Source: Lepisosteus oculatus (taxonomy: Eukaryota; Chordata; Actinopteri; Semionotiformes; Lepisosteidae). Taken from it: a DNA stretch of 64,000 bases. Both the position numbers and the translations under genes were made by a program. The notes beneath the pieces are model-generated. The model saw only the letters and a list, made by a program, of their open reading frames with translations. It did no database searches and was not told where the DNA came from. Below, in pieces: positions 42,395-54,329 of this stretch; the first letter of the stretch is position 1; each line of letters opens with the position of its first letter. Where the stretch lies: the NCBI RefSeq assembly GCF_040954835.1, contig NC_090709.1:46260490-46324489 (forward strand), written 5' to 3'.

Positions 42395-42760
42395 TTGAGA
42401 GGAGGTGCACCTCTACACAAAGAGTGGTGGGGGTGGGGAACAAGCTGCCCAGCCCTGTGGTTGAAGCCGATACCCTGGCTTCTCTCCAGACACAGCTGGG
42501 TGAGCTCCTCCAGTCAGGACAGGAGGGTCTACTGTACACAGAGAGTGGCGGGGTTGTGGAACAAAGCTGATACCCTGGCTTCTCTCCAGACACAGCTGGG
42601 TGAGCTCCTCCAGTCAGGACAGGAGGCTCTTCTGTACGCCGAGGGTGGTGGGGGTGTGGAACAAAGCTGATACCCTGGCTCCTCTCCAGACACAGCTGGG
42701 TGAGCTCCTCCAGTCAGGACAGTAGGCTCTTCTATACACAGAGGGGGGCAGGGGGGGGGA
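42395..42760 (+). repeat. Intron 1 repeat cluster, copy 3
   Basis: About four 110 bp units of the GGAACAA-type repeat. Confidence 0.8.
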
Positions 42761-42830
42761 ACAAGCCGCCCAGCTGTGTGGCTCCGCCCCCTCCCCTCCC
42801 CTCTGTGACTCTGCTTGTCTCGGCAGAACG

Positions 42831-45095
42831 ATGGACCGACAGAGATGCCGCACGGCCGTGCGCGGTCGCAGCAGGACCCGGGCCCGGCGAGGCGTCGTAA
42901 GTCCACGAGACACTTCCAGTGGTGATCTTGACTGAGGACGCGCCTCGGCTCAAGAGACAGGGTCGCGGGTCCGATGAAAACCAAGCTGCAGGTCCATTAT
43001 GGCCTTCTGAGAGCACAGATTGCCTCTGGACGTCCCACACTCTTCCTGGACACACTGTAGAGACTCACCTGTCCGGACTCTCACTGGACACACTGTAGAG
43101 ACTCACCTGTCCAGACTCTTACTGGACACACTGTACACACTCACCTGTCCACACTCTCACTGGACACACTGTCCACACTCACCTGTCCAGGCGTAGTCTC
43201 TGCTCCTCATCCCCCCTGCGTTGTGTCTCCCCCTCTCCCCGCTGGACAGAATCATGTGGTGTCTTCTTGTTTCCCCGAGCTCGTCCAGAAGCTGGAGAGG
43301 GCGGCCGAGCTGCAGCTGGAGCTCCCGGGGTCACCCAGCTCGTCCCGCTCGGGCTCGCCCGGCTCGTTCCGCTCAGTGTCCCCCCCCCTCCTCGCCCTCG
43401 AGCCCCCTCCGCTACCCGCCCCTGGCCCCCTCTCCGGCCCCCTCAGGCCCCTGCCCGCCCCGCCCCGCCGCCCCCTCTTCATCCCCGCCATGCCCCTCGA
43501 GCCCCCCCTGCTGCCTGGGGCGGTGCCCCTGCCCCTGCCCCCGCCCGTCCTGCCCCCCATCGCCCGCCCGGCCCCGCCAGGCCCCGCCTGGGGCTCCCCG
43601 GTGCGGAGGGCAAGGAGAGAGGCGGAGATGTCTGACGAGGCAAGTGGGGCAGAGTCTGTCCGTCTGTCTGTCCTTTTCTCTGTCCATCTTTCCTTCTGTC
43701 CATCTGTCCCTTTCACTGTCCTTCTGTCTTTCTGTTCTTTTCTCTGTCCATGTGTCCTTCTGTCCTTCTGACTTTCTGTTCTTTTCTCTGTCCTTCTGTC
43801 CATCTGTCTTTCTGTCCTTTTCTCTCTTTCTGTCCATCAGTCCATCTGTCCTTTTCTCTGTCTTTTTGTCCGTCTGTACTTCTCTCTTTCTGTCTTTCTG
43901 TCCTTCTGTCTGAGTCTCTCTTTTTCTCTGTGTCTGTCCCTCTCTCCCTGTGTCTTTCCATGTCTCCCTGTCTGTCCTCCGTTGTCCCAGCTGGGTCTCT
44001 CTCCCTGTGTCTCCCTGTCTGTATCTCTGTCTGTCCTGCGTTGTCCCAGCTGGGTCTGTCTCCTCTGCTCTCTGCCTTCAGCTCTGTTCGCCGATGTACC
44101 GCCAGCCCGTCTCTCTCTCAGCCTGTCTCTTGACTTGCAGGAGGAAGAGGAGGTGGAGACAGCTCCTCCGGCAGGAGAGAGGAAGGAGGTCAGTGCTGGT
44201 CCCACCCTGGGTCTGTCCCTGGGTCTCAGTGTCTCTCTCTCTTTCAGCCCTGTCTGTCAGTGTCTCTCTCGGCCTGCTGTCTGTCTGTCCCTGCCTCTCT
44301 GTCTCTCTCTTTCAGCCCCGTCTGTCAGTCTGTCTGTCCCTCGATCTCAGTGTCTCTCTCTCGGCCTGCTGTCTGCCTGTCCCTGCCTCTCTGTCTCTCT
44401 CTCTTTCAGCCCTGTCTGTCAGTGTCTCTCTCCTCCTCCTCTCTGTCCTGTGGTGTCCAGGCAGTGTGTCTCTCTCCTCCTCCTCTCTGTCCTGTGGTGT
44501 CCAGTGGGTCAGTATTAGTGGGCTACACCCAGGCTCACTCACTGCGAGTGTGATCTCAGCAGAGTCTCGGTGCTCTTGGGACACTTGACTCACCTGTCTT
44601 TCTCTTTCTCTCCCTGTGCTGTCCCTCTCCTGCCCCCTCTCTCCCTCCTCGGACTCCAGCTGGAGGAGATCCAATCACCATCTCTTGTGAGACAGAAGAA
44701 AAAGAAGGTGGGTAATGCTCTGATCCTCTCTTTACTCCTGTCCAGTGTCCAGTCAGTGTCCAGTCAGGGTGTCGGTATGAACCCCTCTCTCTCTCTCAAT
44801 GCAGTGTTCATGTACTGGAGTGTCCAGTCATGTGTCTGTATGAACCCCTCTCTCTCTCTCAGTGCAGTGTTCATGTCCTGGAGTATCCAGTCCGACTCTA
44901 AACGTGACTCTCCTGTCTCTGCTTCAGAAGCGCTGGTGGGTCTTTTTAAACTCCCTGAGCTGCGTGTCGGTGGAGACAGATGATAAGGACGAGCCGATGG
45001 AGGCGGCGGAGACCGTAGCTCAGGAGAGGAAGACCGAGGGAGAGGAGGAGCAGGCTGCCGGTAAGGACAAGAAGAGGAAGAGGAGGTGCAGGTGA
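42831..45095 (+). CDS. Array gene copy 3, lacking exons 3 and 4
   Basis: Exons present: 2, 42831-42896; 5, 43250-43639 (130 codons, GC donor); 6, 44141-44188; 7, 44660-44707; 8, 44928-45095. Between exons 2 and 5 only about 350 bp remain, holding a few 30 bp minisatellite units. Since that unit occurs in both intron 2 and intron 4, unequal exchange there neatly explains the loss of exons 3 and 4. All exons are phase 0, so exon 2 to exon 5 splicing keeps the frame and would give a 239-residue protein lacking the part around RPNPDWQRERS and RPEGEIWGGD. Exon 5 has a compensated pair of small indels in the Pro-rich part. No stop is seen. The poly(A) signal is ATTAAA at 45399-45404. Confidence 0.7.
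43045..43190 (+). repeat. Hybrid intron 2/4 minisatellite, copy 3
   Basis: About five 30 bp units flanked by intron 2 sequence on the left and intron 4 sequence on the right. Confidence 0.9.
43660..44065 (+). repeat. Intron 5 microsatellite/minisatellite, copy 3
   Basis: TGTC tract with only one to two 66 bp units. Confidence 0.85.
44755..44895 (+). repeat. Intron 7 minisatellite, copy 3
   Basis: About two 62 bp units, the shortest in the array. Confidence 0.85.
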
Positions 45096-45254
45096 GCAGA
45101 CAGGGGGGCGCCGCCCGGTCGTGTCTGTGATTCAACGAGGAGTCTCCTCTTGCTGTTTGATGTCATGGTGACGTCTGTGTCTATGTCCCTCACACCTGCA
45201 ATAACAATATTCTTTCCAGGTTCCTTTCCTGGTTCTGTGCCTGCTAAGATCTGG

Positions 45255-45370
45255 ACTGGACTGTGCTGGACCGGAGCTGAGGAGCCCCAGACTGTGCTGG
45301 ACCGAAGCTGAGGGGCCCTAGACTGGACTGGACCTAAGCTGAGGGTCCCCAGACTGGACTTAATCTGTAT
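45255..45370 (+). repeat. 3' UTR minisatellite, copy 3
   Basis: Three to four units only. Confidence 0.8.
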
Positions 45371-45398
45371 TGTAATTTTTGTTCTTTTGTTAAGCATC

Positions 45399-45404
45399 AT
45401 TAAA
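45399..45404 (+). terminator. Poly(A) signal, copy 3
   Basis: ATTAAA in place of AATAAA, same TTAAGCATC context. Confidence 0.6.
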
Positions 45405-45496
45405 ATGGTTTTAAAAAAAATCTGTTTAGCTTTTGTTTTTTTCCCTCCCCCACCCTGAAACGAACGAACAGAGTCTGTCCTTCTCTTTCATCCCGG

Positions 45497-45800
45497 AGAG
45501 TTTGTGGTTGACGGATTGAGGCCGAGAGCCCTCATCGTCGGCGTACCACCAGTTAGCGGGGATATAGCAAGGGGGGGCATCGTGTCCAATACTCCTTGAA
45601 ACGAGACAGATTTCAAGCCACCTCCTTCTGAAGAGCAGGAAGTCGACCACGAAGTCCAGGGTGTCCTAGGAAGCTCTTTAGCCCTCGTTTGCCCAGCAGC
45701 CATCTCACACTGCAGCTCCCAGCTGGCAGCCCCCTCCCCACTGGAGCCCAGCAGGTGGGAGCCTGGTCAGTACCTGGAGGGGAGACTCCTGGGAAAAACT
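45497..45800 (+). repeat. Spacer segment shared by copies 2 and 3
   Basis: Fuller version of 40290-40560, here after the poly(A) signal of copy 3. Confidence 0.85.
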
Positions 45801-45802
45801 GA

Positions 45803-46225
45803 GGTTGCTGCTGGGAGAGGTGTTAGTAGGGCCAGCAGGGGGCGCTCACCCTGCGGTCTGTGTGGATCCTGATGCCCCAGTATAGTGACGGGGACACTGG
45901 ACTGTAAACAGGCGCCGTCCTTCGGATGAGACGTCAAACCGAGGTCCTGACTCTCTGTGCTCGTTAACAATCCCGGGGTGTTTCTGGAGAAGAGTAGGGG
46001 TGTTACCCCAGTGTCCTGGCCTGATTCCCCCCCTGGTCTTGACCCATCATGGCCTCCTAATCACCCCTGTCTCTGAACTGGCTCCATCCCTCTGCTCTCC
46101 TCCCCACTGAGAGCTGCTGTGTGCTGAGCGGACTGGAGCATCATCCAGGTGGGGGCTGCACACTGGGGGGACTGGAGGAGATCCCCCTGACCTGGGAAGA
46201 GCTCTGAGGGGAGGGTCCAGACTTA
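45803..46225 (+). mobile_element. 0.42 kb interspersed repeat
   Basis: Same element as at 17357. Confidence 0.8.
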
Positions 46226-46524
46226 TTAATTATTATTATTATTCGTGCTGCACTGGGCTTCAGTCCTGGCAGTGAGAGGGGGACTCTGTGATCAGTACAG
46301 ATACTTATGACTGTATAATAATACACGATAGACATTGAACACAGGGTAGCGCTGTAGTCTCTTCGAAACGTTTTGAACTGCCAGAAGAAGTTTTCACAAC
46401 CCGGACTCATGAAGGTACAGGTCTTCTCCCTTCGGCCGGAGCAAGGTGTATGGTGTCCTGGTGATTGCTCCCATTTTGAACGGAGTTTAATGTTGCGTTT
46501 CTACTTTATTAGAGAGAGGCACTG

Positions 46525-46730
46525 AACATCCTGTGATGGACTGGTGTCCTGTCCAGGGTGTATGAGTCTGTGTGTGTCCTGTGATGGGCTGGTGTCCTGT
46601 CCAGGATGTGTGAGTGTGTGTGTGTCCTGTGATGGACTGCTGTCCTGTCCAGGGTGTGTGAGTGTGTGTGTGTCCTGTGATGGACTGGTGTCCTGTCCAG
46701 GGTGTGTGTGTGTCCTGTGATGGACTGGTG
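46525..46730 (+). repeat. Intergenic GT-rich minisatellite
   Basis: About four 46 bp units. Confidence 0.9.
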
Positions 46731-47629
46731 GATCACAATATTAATTCTCCTCCTTGATTCCCTCCTTCATCGCCAGAGTGAAAGCGGGACACGGCAGTAA
46801 AAGCTCAGCCCTGCGGCTGGTGGTCCTCTTGGCCACACGGGGGCGCTGTGGCTCCACGGGGGGGTTATGTTCAAGTCCCGCTGGGAATCGCACTGACGCG
46901 GCGGAGTTCGTGAACGTCCCAGACACCAAGAAAACGAGAGAGAGAAAAAAGGTCGTTTTCGGGGTTCAAGAAGCAACCCCGAGACTCAGGGAGTTTCCCC
47001 GCTGAGCTTACTCTGCCGAAAACACGCAGGTTTTATTTTTTTCCCGTGACCCCCCTCACACAGGCCGTTTCTGTAGCGTGAAGTTGTGTTTTTTTGCGCA
47101 GCGGTCGGTGAGGGGCGAAATTGTATTTATTTTTTCCCACGGTCTGAAACAGAAACAGCCGGGTGGTGTTGTAGAGAGGTAGACGTTCCTGGTTTACCTC
47201 GTTTGCGAAGCCCGTTTTTTTTTTGGGGGGGGGTCGTGAGGTCCCACGCAGCGCTCGGAAAAGAAAATGGCGTTTCTTTTCCCCGCAGGACGGGGGGGGA
47301 CCTGTGTTTTTTGGACGTGGCCCGAAATTAACGCCCTTGAGCGCTAGAGGGGGGTGGAGGTTGGTCTTTCTTCGACTTGGGGGTAGGGGGGGGTTGCTAA
47401 TTTCACTGAACCCCACCCCACGGAAACCCGTGTTGGACGTGGGGGTGCTGAATGCGCCCTCGACGTGATTTTGTCTTTAAATTCAAGTGCAGCTTTTGTA
47501 ACCCTTGGGCCGGAAACACCTGGACCCGTTTCCCCTGCCTGTCCGAGGTGGCGACTACCGGGGTCGTACAGGGACACCCGGCTGGCCGCCGAGAGTTGGA
47601 AAAATAAAATGTCCACCCAAAAAAAACAA

Positions 47630-47855
47630 CCGCGAAAAATGGCGGCCATTTTTGTTTCGCGGCCGAGCCGTGAGCGCGTCGGGGGCTGACGTCACGGGGG
47701 CGTCACAATGAGCCGCCTGACGTCACAGAGCGGCGGATTCTAGCGGGGGGCGGCGCCGGAGCCCCGTGAGCTCAGAGGAGTGAAGAGAGAGGAGGAGGAA
47801 AGAACTATATAGCGCTTAATAAACAGAATCGCTCTTCAGTATCCCCGTGAAATCG
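47630..47855 (+). promoter_or_regulatory. Promoter and noncoding exon 1, copy 4
   Basis: Long form. A palindromic AAAATGGCGGCCATTTT (YY1-like, about 47636-47652) lies before CRE TGACGTCA at 47687 and a second at 47718. TATA-like ACTATATAGC is at about 47804. Exon 1 has lost about 50 bases (CACGTGTTTCTTCCAATAAA and following) seen in the other copies, so the start site may differ. The donor follows 47855. Confidence 0.6.
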
Positions 47856-47969
47856 GTAAGTCAGTCAAAAGCGCCGCTGGCAAGAAATAACAAAATAAGT
47901 GGAGAAATAAGTTGTTTTTTTTTTACCGTTACTCCACTCTTATGGGTGTGATCGTGCTGTAAAAAGATA

Positions 47970-48135
47970 TTGAGAGGAGCTGCACCTCTACACAGAGGGT
48001 GGTGGGGGTGGGGAACAGGCCGCCCAGTCCGTGTGGTTGAAGCCGATACCCTGGCTTCTCTCCAGACACAGCTGGGTGAGCTCCTCCAGTCAGGACAGGG
48101 GGCTCTTCTGTACACAGAGGGGGGCGGGGGTGGGG
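47970..48135 (+). repeat. Intron 1 repeat cluster, copy 4
   Basis: One to two units of the GGAACAA-type repeat. Confidence 0.75.
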
Positions 48136-48206
48136 AACAAGCCGCCCAGCGGTGTGGCTCCGCCCCCTCCCCTCCCCTCTGTGACTCTGCTTGTCTCGGC
48201 AGGACG

Positions 48207-51200
48207 ATGGACCGACAGAGATGCCGCACGGCCGTGCGCGGTCGCAGCAGGACCCGGGCCCGGCGAGGCGTCGTAAGTCCACCCCTCCCGCCCGCCGTCC
48301 AGCGTCCAGCGTCCAGCCCTCCTCCGACTGGCCTCTCCGCCCCCAGCAGCGTTCGCTGTATTATAATAATAATAATAATAATAAACTTCACTGATAGAGC
48401 ACCTTTCACACACATAGCAGCGCAAAGCGCTTGACAGACCAGGTCTCACGGTAGCACCTCCAGACGAGGAGAGACACTTCCAGTGGTGATCTTGACTGAG
48501 GACACGCCTCGGCTCAAGAGACAGGGTCGCGGGTCCGAGGAACACCAAGCTGCAGGTCCATTATGGCCTTCTGAGAGCACAGATTGCCTCTGGACGTCCC
48601 AGACTCTTCCTGGACACACTGGACACACTCACCTGTCCAGACTCTTCCTGGACACACTGTAGAGACTCACCTGTCCAGACTTTCACTGGACACACTGTAC
48701 ACACTCACCTGTCATGACTCTCACTGGACACACTGTACACACTCACCTGTCCAGACTCTCACTGGACACACTGGACACACTCGCCTGTCCAGACTCTTAC
48801 TGGACACACTGTACACACTCACCTGTCCAGACTCTCACTGGACACACTGGACACACTCACCTGTCCAGACTCTCACTGGACACACTGGACACACTCGCCT
48901 GTCCAGACTCTTACTGGACACACTGTACACACTCACCTGTCCAGACTCTCACTGGACACACTCACCTGTCCAGACTCTCACTGGACACACTGGACACACT
49001 CACCTGTCCAGACTTTCACTGGACACACTGTAGAGACTCACCTGTCCAGACTCTCACTGGACACACTGTACACACTCACCTGTCCAGACTCTTACTGGAC
49101 ACACTGTAGAGACACACTCATCTGTTCAGACTCTCACTGGACACACTGTACACACTCACCTGTCCACACTCTCACTGGACACACTGTACACACTCACCTG
49201 TCCACACTCTCACTGGACACACTGTAGAGACTGCCCAAGGCCCCTAGTCTCGACACGACTGGGCTGGGCTGTGTGGTTAGAGCTGTCTCAGAGATGGGCT
49301 GTCTGGCGTCTTCACAGGTCACACCGGTCAGGCCGAACCCGGACTGGCAGCGGGAGAGGTCCCGGCCCAAGTCCCGGTGCTTTTCCGTAAGTCTGACCCG
49401 GTCGCCTTCCGCGAGACTGGACCGGCCGCCCTGTGGTGGGCCCGGTGCCCCACATCTACCCTACAGCTCCCCACACTGACCCCTAAACTCCCGATACCCC
49501 ACAGCTCCCCACACTGACCCCTAAACTCCCGATACCCTACAGCTCCCCACACTGACCCCTAAACTCCCGATACCCTACAGCTCCCCACACTGACCCCTAA
49601 ACTCCCGATACCCTACAGCTCCCCACTCTGACCCCTAAATTCCCGATACCCTACAGCTCCCCACACTGACCCCTAAACTCCCGATACCCTACAGCTCCCC
49701 ACTCTGACCCCTAAACTCCCGATACCCTACAGCTCCCCACACTGACCCCTAAACTCCCGATACCCTACAGCTCCACACTGACCCCTAAACTCCCGATACC
49801 CTACAGCTCCCCACACTGACCCCCACAGTCCTGATGGCCGAGAGGTCTCTGCTTGCTGTAGTGATTGAGTGAGCTCTGTGGACCTGACCTCTGTCTTGTG
49901 TCCTTGTTTCCAGCGTCTCCTAGTGGTCCGGCATTTCAGCAGGCCTGAAGGTGAGATCTGGGGAGGAGACAGAGCACCCCCTAACACCCCTGAGCTGGGT
50001 TACAGGGTAAGACAGCTTCTTACTGTTGGACACACCTGTCCACACTCTTACTGGACACACTGGACACACTCGCCTGTCCAGACTCTTAATGGACACACTG
50101 GACACACTCGCCTGTCCAGACTCTTACTGGACACACTGTACACACTCACCTGTCCAGACTCTTACTGGACACACTGTACACACTCACCTGTCCAGACTCT
50201 CACTGGACACACTGTCCACACTCACCTGTCCACACTCTCACTGGACACACTGTCCACACTCACCTGTCCACACTCTCACTGTCCACACTCACCTGTCCAG
50301 GCGTAGTCTCATCCCCCCTGCGTTGTGTCTCCCCCTCTCCCCGCTGGACAGAATCCCGAGGTGTCTTCGTGTCTCCCCGAGCTCGTCCAGAAGCTGGAGA
50401 GGGCGGCCGAGCTGCATCTGGAGCTCCCAGAGTCGCCCGGCTCGTCCCGCTCGGGCTCGCCCGGCTCGTTCCGCTCGGTGTCCCCCCCGTCCTCGCCCGA
50501 GAGCCCCCTCCGCTCCCCGCCCCCGGCCCCCCCCTCCGGCCCCCTCCGGCCCCTGACCGCACCGCCCCGCCGCCCCCCCTTCCTCGCCGCCATGCCCCTC
50601 GAGCCCCCCCTGCTGCCCGGGGCGGTGCCCCTGCCCCTGCCCCCACCCGTCCTGCCCCCCATCGCCCGCCCGGCCCCGCCAGGCCCCGCCTGGGGCTCCC
50701 CGGTGCGGAGGGCAAGGAGAGAGGCGGAGATGTCTGACGAGGCAAGTGGGGCAGAGTCTGTCCGTCTGTCTGTCTGTCCGTCTGTCCTTCTGTCCGTCTG
50801 TCTGTCCGTCCATCTGTCTGTCCGTCCGTCTGTCCGTCTGTCCGTCTGTCCGTCTGTCCGTCTGTCTGTCTGTCTGTCCATCCGTCTGTCTGTCTGTCCT
50901 TCTGTCCATCTGTCCTGCTGTCCTTTTCTCTGTCCATCTTTCCTTCTGTCCATCTGTCCCTTTCACTGTCCTTCTGTCTTTCTGTTCTTTTCTCTGTCCA
51001 TCTGTCCTTCTGACTTTCTGTTCTTTTCTCTGTCCATCTGTCCGTCTGTCTTTCTGTCTGTCTGTCCTTCTATCCTTCTATCTTTCTATCCATCTGTCCT
51101 TCTGTCCTTTTCTCTGTCCATCTTTCCTTCTGTCCATCTGTCCCTTTCACTGTCCTTCTGTCTTTCTGTTCTTTTCTCTTTCCATCTGTCCTTCTGACTT

Positions 51201-54175
51201 TCTGTTCTTTTCTCTGTCCATCTGTCCTTCTGTCTTTCTGTCCGTCTGTCCGTCTATCCTTCTATCTTTCTATCCATCTGTCCTTCTGTCCTTTTCTCTG
51301 TCCATCTTTCCTTCTGTCCATCTGTCCCTTTCACTGTCCTTCTGTCTTTCTGTTCTTTTCTCTTTCCATCTGTCCTTCTGACTTTCTGTTCTTTTCTCTG
51401 TCCATCTGTCTGTCCGTCCATCTGTCTGTCTGTCCATCTGTCCCTCTGTCCTTCTGTCCTTTTCTCTGTCCATCTTTCCTTCTGTCCATCTGTCCCTTTC
51501 ACTGTCCTTCTGTCTTTCTGTTCTTTTCTCTGTCCATCTGTCCTTCTGACTTTCTGTTCTTTTCTCTGTCCATCTGTCCTTCAGTCCATCTGTCTTTCTG
51601 TCCTTTTCTCTCTTTCTGTCCATCAGTCCATCTGTCCTTTTCTCTGTCTTTTTGTCCGTCTGTACTTCTCTCTTTCTGTCTTTCTGTCCTTCTGTCTGAG
51701 TCTCTGTGTTTGTCCCTCTCTCCCTGTCTCTCTCCCTGTGTCTCTCCGTGTGTCTCCCTGCTCTCTGTCTGTCCTGCGTTGTCCCAGCTGGGTCTCCCTC
51801 CCTGTGTCTCCCTGCTCTCTGTCTGTCCTGCGTTGTCCCAGCTGGGCCTGTCTCCACGGCTCTCTGCCTTCAGCTCTGTTCGCCGATGTCCCGCCAGCCC
51901 GTCTCTCTCTCAGCCTGTCTCTTGACTTGCAGGAGGAAGAGGAGGTGGAGACAGCTCCTCCGGCAGGAGAGAGGAAGGAGGTCAGTGCTGGTCCCACCCT
52001 GCCCCCTGTCCTGTCTGTGGTGGAGTTTCGCCGTCTTGTCTGTCCCTGGGTCTCAGTGTCTCTCTCTCTTTCAGCCCTGTCTGTCAGTGTCTCTCTCTCG
52101 GCCTGCTGTCTGTCTGTCCCTGCCTCTCTGTCTCTCTCTCTTTCAGCCCTGTCTGTCAGTGTCTCTCTCTCGGCCTGCTGTCTCCCTGTCCCTGGGTCTC
52201 AGTGTCTCTCTCTCTTTCAGCCCTGTCTGTCAGTGTCTCTCTCCTCCTCCTCTCTGTCCTCAGTGTGTCTCTCTCCTCCTCCTCTCTGTCCTGTGGTGTC
52301 CAGGCAGTGTGTCTCTCTCCTCCTCCTCCTCTCTGTCCTGTGGTGTCCAGGCAGTGTGTCTCTCTCCTCCTCCTCCTCTCTGTCCTGTGGTGTCCAGTGG
52401 GTCGGTATTAGTGGGCTACACCCAGGCTCACTCCCTGCGAGTGTGATCTCAGCAGAGTCTCTGTACTCTTGGTACACTTGACTCACCTGTCTCTGTCTTT
52501 CTCTCCCTGTGCTGTCCCTCTCCTGCCCCCTCTCTCCCTCCTCGGACTCCAGCTGGAGGAGGTCCAATCACCACCTCCTGTGAGACAGAAGAAAAAGAAG
52601 GTGGGTGATGCTCTGATCCTCTCTTTACTCCTGTCCAGTGTCCAGTGTCTGTATGAACCCTTCTCTCTCTCTCAGTGCAGTGTTCATGTCCTGGAGTGTC
52701 CAGTCGGTGTGTCTGTATGAACCCCCCTCTCTCTCAGTGCAGTGTTCATGTCCTGGAGTGTCCAGTCAGTGTGTCTGTATGAACCCCTCTCTCTCTCAGT
52801 GCAGTGTTCATGTCCTGGAGTGTCCAGTCAGTGTGTCTGTATGAACCCCTCTCTCTCTCAGTGCAGTGTTCATGTCCTGGAGTGTCCAGTCAGTGTGTCT
52901 GTATGAACCCCTCTCTCTCTCTCTCAGTGCAGTGTTCATGTACTGGAGTGTCCAGTCAGTGTGTCTGTATGAACCCCTCTCTCTCTCTCAGTGCAGTGTT
53001 CATGTCCTGGAGTGTCCAGTCAGTGTGTGTGTATGAACCCCTCTTTCTCTCAGTGCAGTGTTCATGTACTGGAGTGTCCAGTCAGTGTGTCTGTGTGAAC
53101 CCCTCTCTCTCTCTCTCAGTGCAGTGTTCATGTACTGGAGTGTCCAGTCAGTGTGTCTGTGTGAACCCCTCTCTCTCTCAGTGCAGTGTTCATGTCCTGG
53201 AGTGTCCAGTCAGTGTGTCTGTGTGAACCCCTCTCTCTCTCTCTCTCTTAGTGCAGTGTTCATGTACTGGAGTGTCCAGTCAGTGTGTGTGTATGAACCC
53301 CTCTCTCTCTCAGTGCAGTGTTCATGTACTGGAGTGTCCAGTCAGTGTGTCTGTATGAACCCCTCTCTCTCTCAGTGCAGTGTTCATGTACTGGAGTGTC
53401 CAGTCAGTCAGTGTTTCTGTGTGAACCCCTCTCTCTCAGTGCAGTGTTCATGTACTGGAGTGTCCAGTCAGTGTGTCTGTATGAACCCCTCTCTCTCTCA
53501 GTGCAGTGTTCATGTACTGGAGTGTCCAGTCAGTGTGTCTGTATGAACCCCTCTCTCTCTCTCTCAGTGCAGTGTTCATGTCCTGGAGTGTCCAGTCAGT
53601 GTGTCTGTATGAACCCCTCTCTCTCTCTCAGTGCAGTGTTCATGTACTGGAGTGTCCAGTCAGTGTGTCTGTATGAACCCCTCTCTCTCTCTCAGTGCAG
53701 TGTTCATGTACTGGAGTGTCCAGTCAGTGTGTCTGTATGAACCCCTCTCTCTCTCAGTGCAGTGTTCATGTACTGGAGTGTCCAGTCAGTGTGTCTGTGT
53801 GAACCCCTCTCTCTCTCTCTGTGCAGTGTTAATGTACTGGAGTGTCCAGTCAGTGTGTCTGTATGAACCCCTCTCTCTCTCAGTGCAGTGTTCATGTCCT
53901 GGAGTGTCCAGTCAGTGTGTCTGTATGAACCCCTCTCTCTCTCAGTGCAGTGTTCATGTACTGGAGTGTCCAGTCCGACTCTTAACGTGACTCTCCTGTC
54001 TCTGCTTCAGAAGCGCTGGTGCGCCCTTCTTAACTCCCTGAGCTGCGTGTCGGTGGAGACAGAAGACCAGGACGAGCCGATGGAGGTGGCGACCGTAGCT
54101 CAGGAGAGGAAGAGCGAGGGAGAGGAGGAGCTGGCTGCCGGGAAGGACAAGAGGAGGAAGAGGAGGTGCAGGTGA
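48207..54175 (+). CDS. Array gene copy 4, apparently intact
   Basis: Exons: 2, 48207-48272; 3, 49318-49386; 4, 49914-50006; 5, 50352-50741; 6, 51933-51980; 7, 52553-52600; 8, 54011-54175. Total 292 codons, every junction in phase 0, no stop. The start is the ATG 4 bases after the CTCGGCAG acceptor, in GACGATGG. Order of parts: basic N-terminus (MDRQRCRTAVRGRSRTRARR), RPNPDWQRERSRPKSRCF, RHFSRPEGEIWGG, a short helix-like LPELVQKLERAAEL, a Ser/Pro tract, polyproline-rich stretch, acidic EEEEVET, KKKK and a C-terminal RRKRRCR. I recognise no family; nuclear location is inferred from basic clusters. Exon 8 differs: VF becomes AL and one codon (E of the usual VAETVAQ) is missing. Exon 5 ends at a GC donor, GAG|GCAAGT. 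Confidence 0.75.
48605..49225 (+). repeat. Intron 2 minisatellite, copy 4
   Basis: About twenty 30 bp units. Confidence 0.95.
49447..49825 (+). repeat. Intron 3 minisatellite, copy 4
   Basis: About ten 37 bp units. Confidence 0.95.
50035..50300 (+). repeat. Intron 4 minisatellite, copy 4
   Basis: About eight 30 bp units. Confidence 0.95.
50755..51855 (+). repeat. Intron 5 microsatellite and higher-order repeat, copy 4
   Basis: A TGTC tract, then a block of about 170-185 bp (TTTTCTCTGTCCATCTTTCC ... CCTTCTGACTTTCTGTTCTT) repeated three to four times, then two 66 bp units. Confidence 0.9.
52640..53978 (+). repeat. Intron 7 minisatellite, copy 4 (expanded)
   Basis: About 21 units of 62 bp, against two to six in the other copies. 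It contains many CAG acceptor-like sites after pyrimidine runs (CTCTCTCTCTCAG). Confidence 0.95.
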
Positions 54176-54329
54176 GCAGACAGGGGGGCGCCGCCTGGTC
54201 GTGTCTGTGATTCAAGGAGGAGTCTCCTCTTGCTGTTTGATGTCATGGTGACGTCTGTGTCTGTGTCCCTCACACCTGCAATAACAATATTCTTTCCAGG
54301 TTCCTTTCCTGGTTCTGTGCCGGCTAAGA

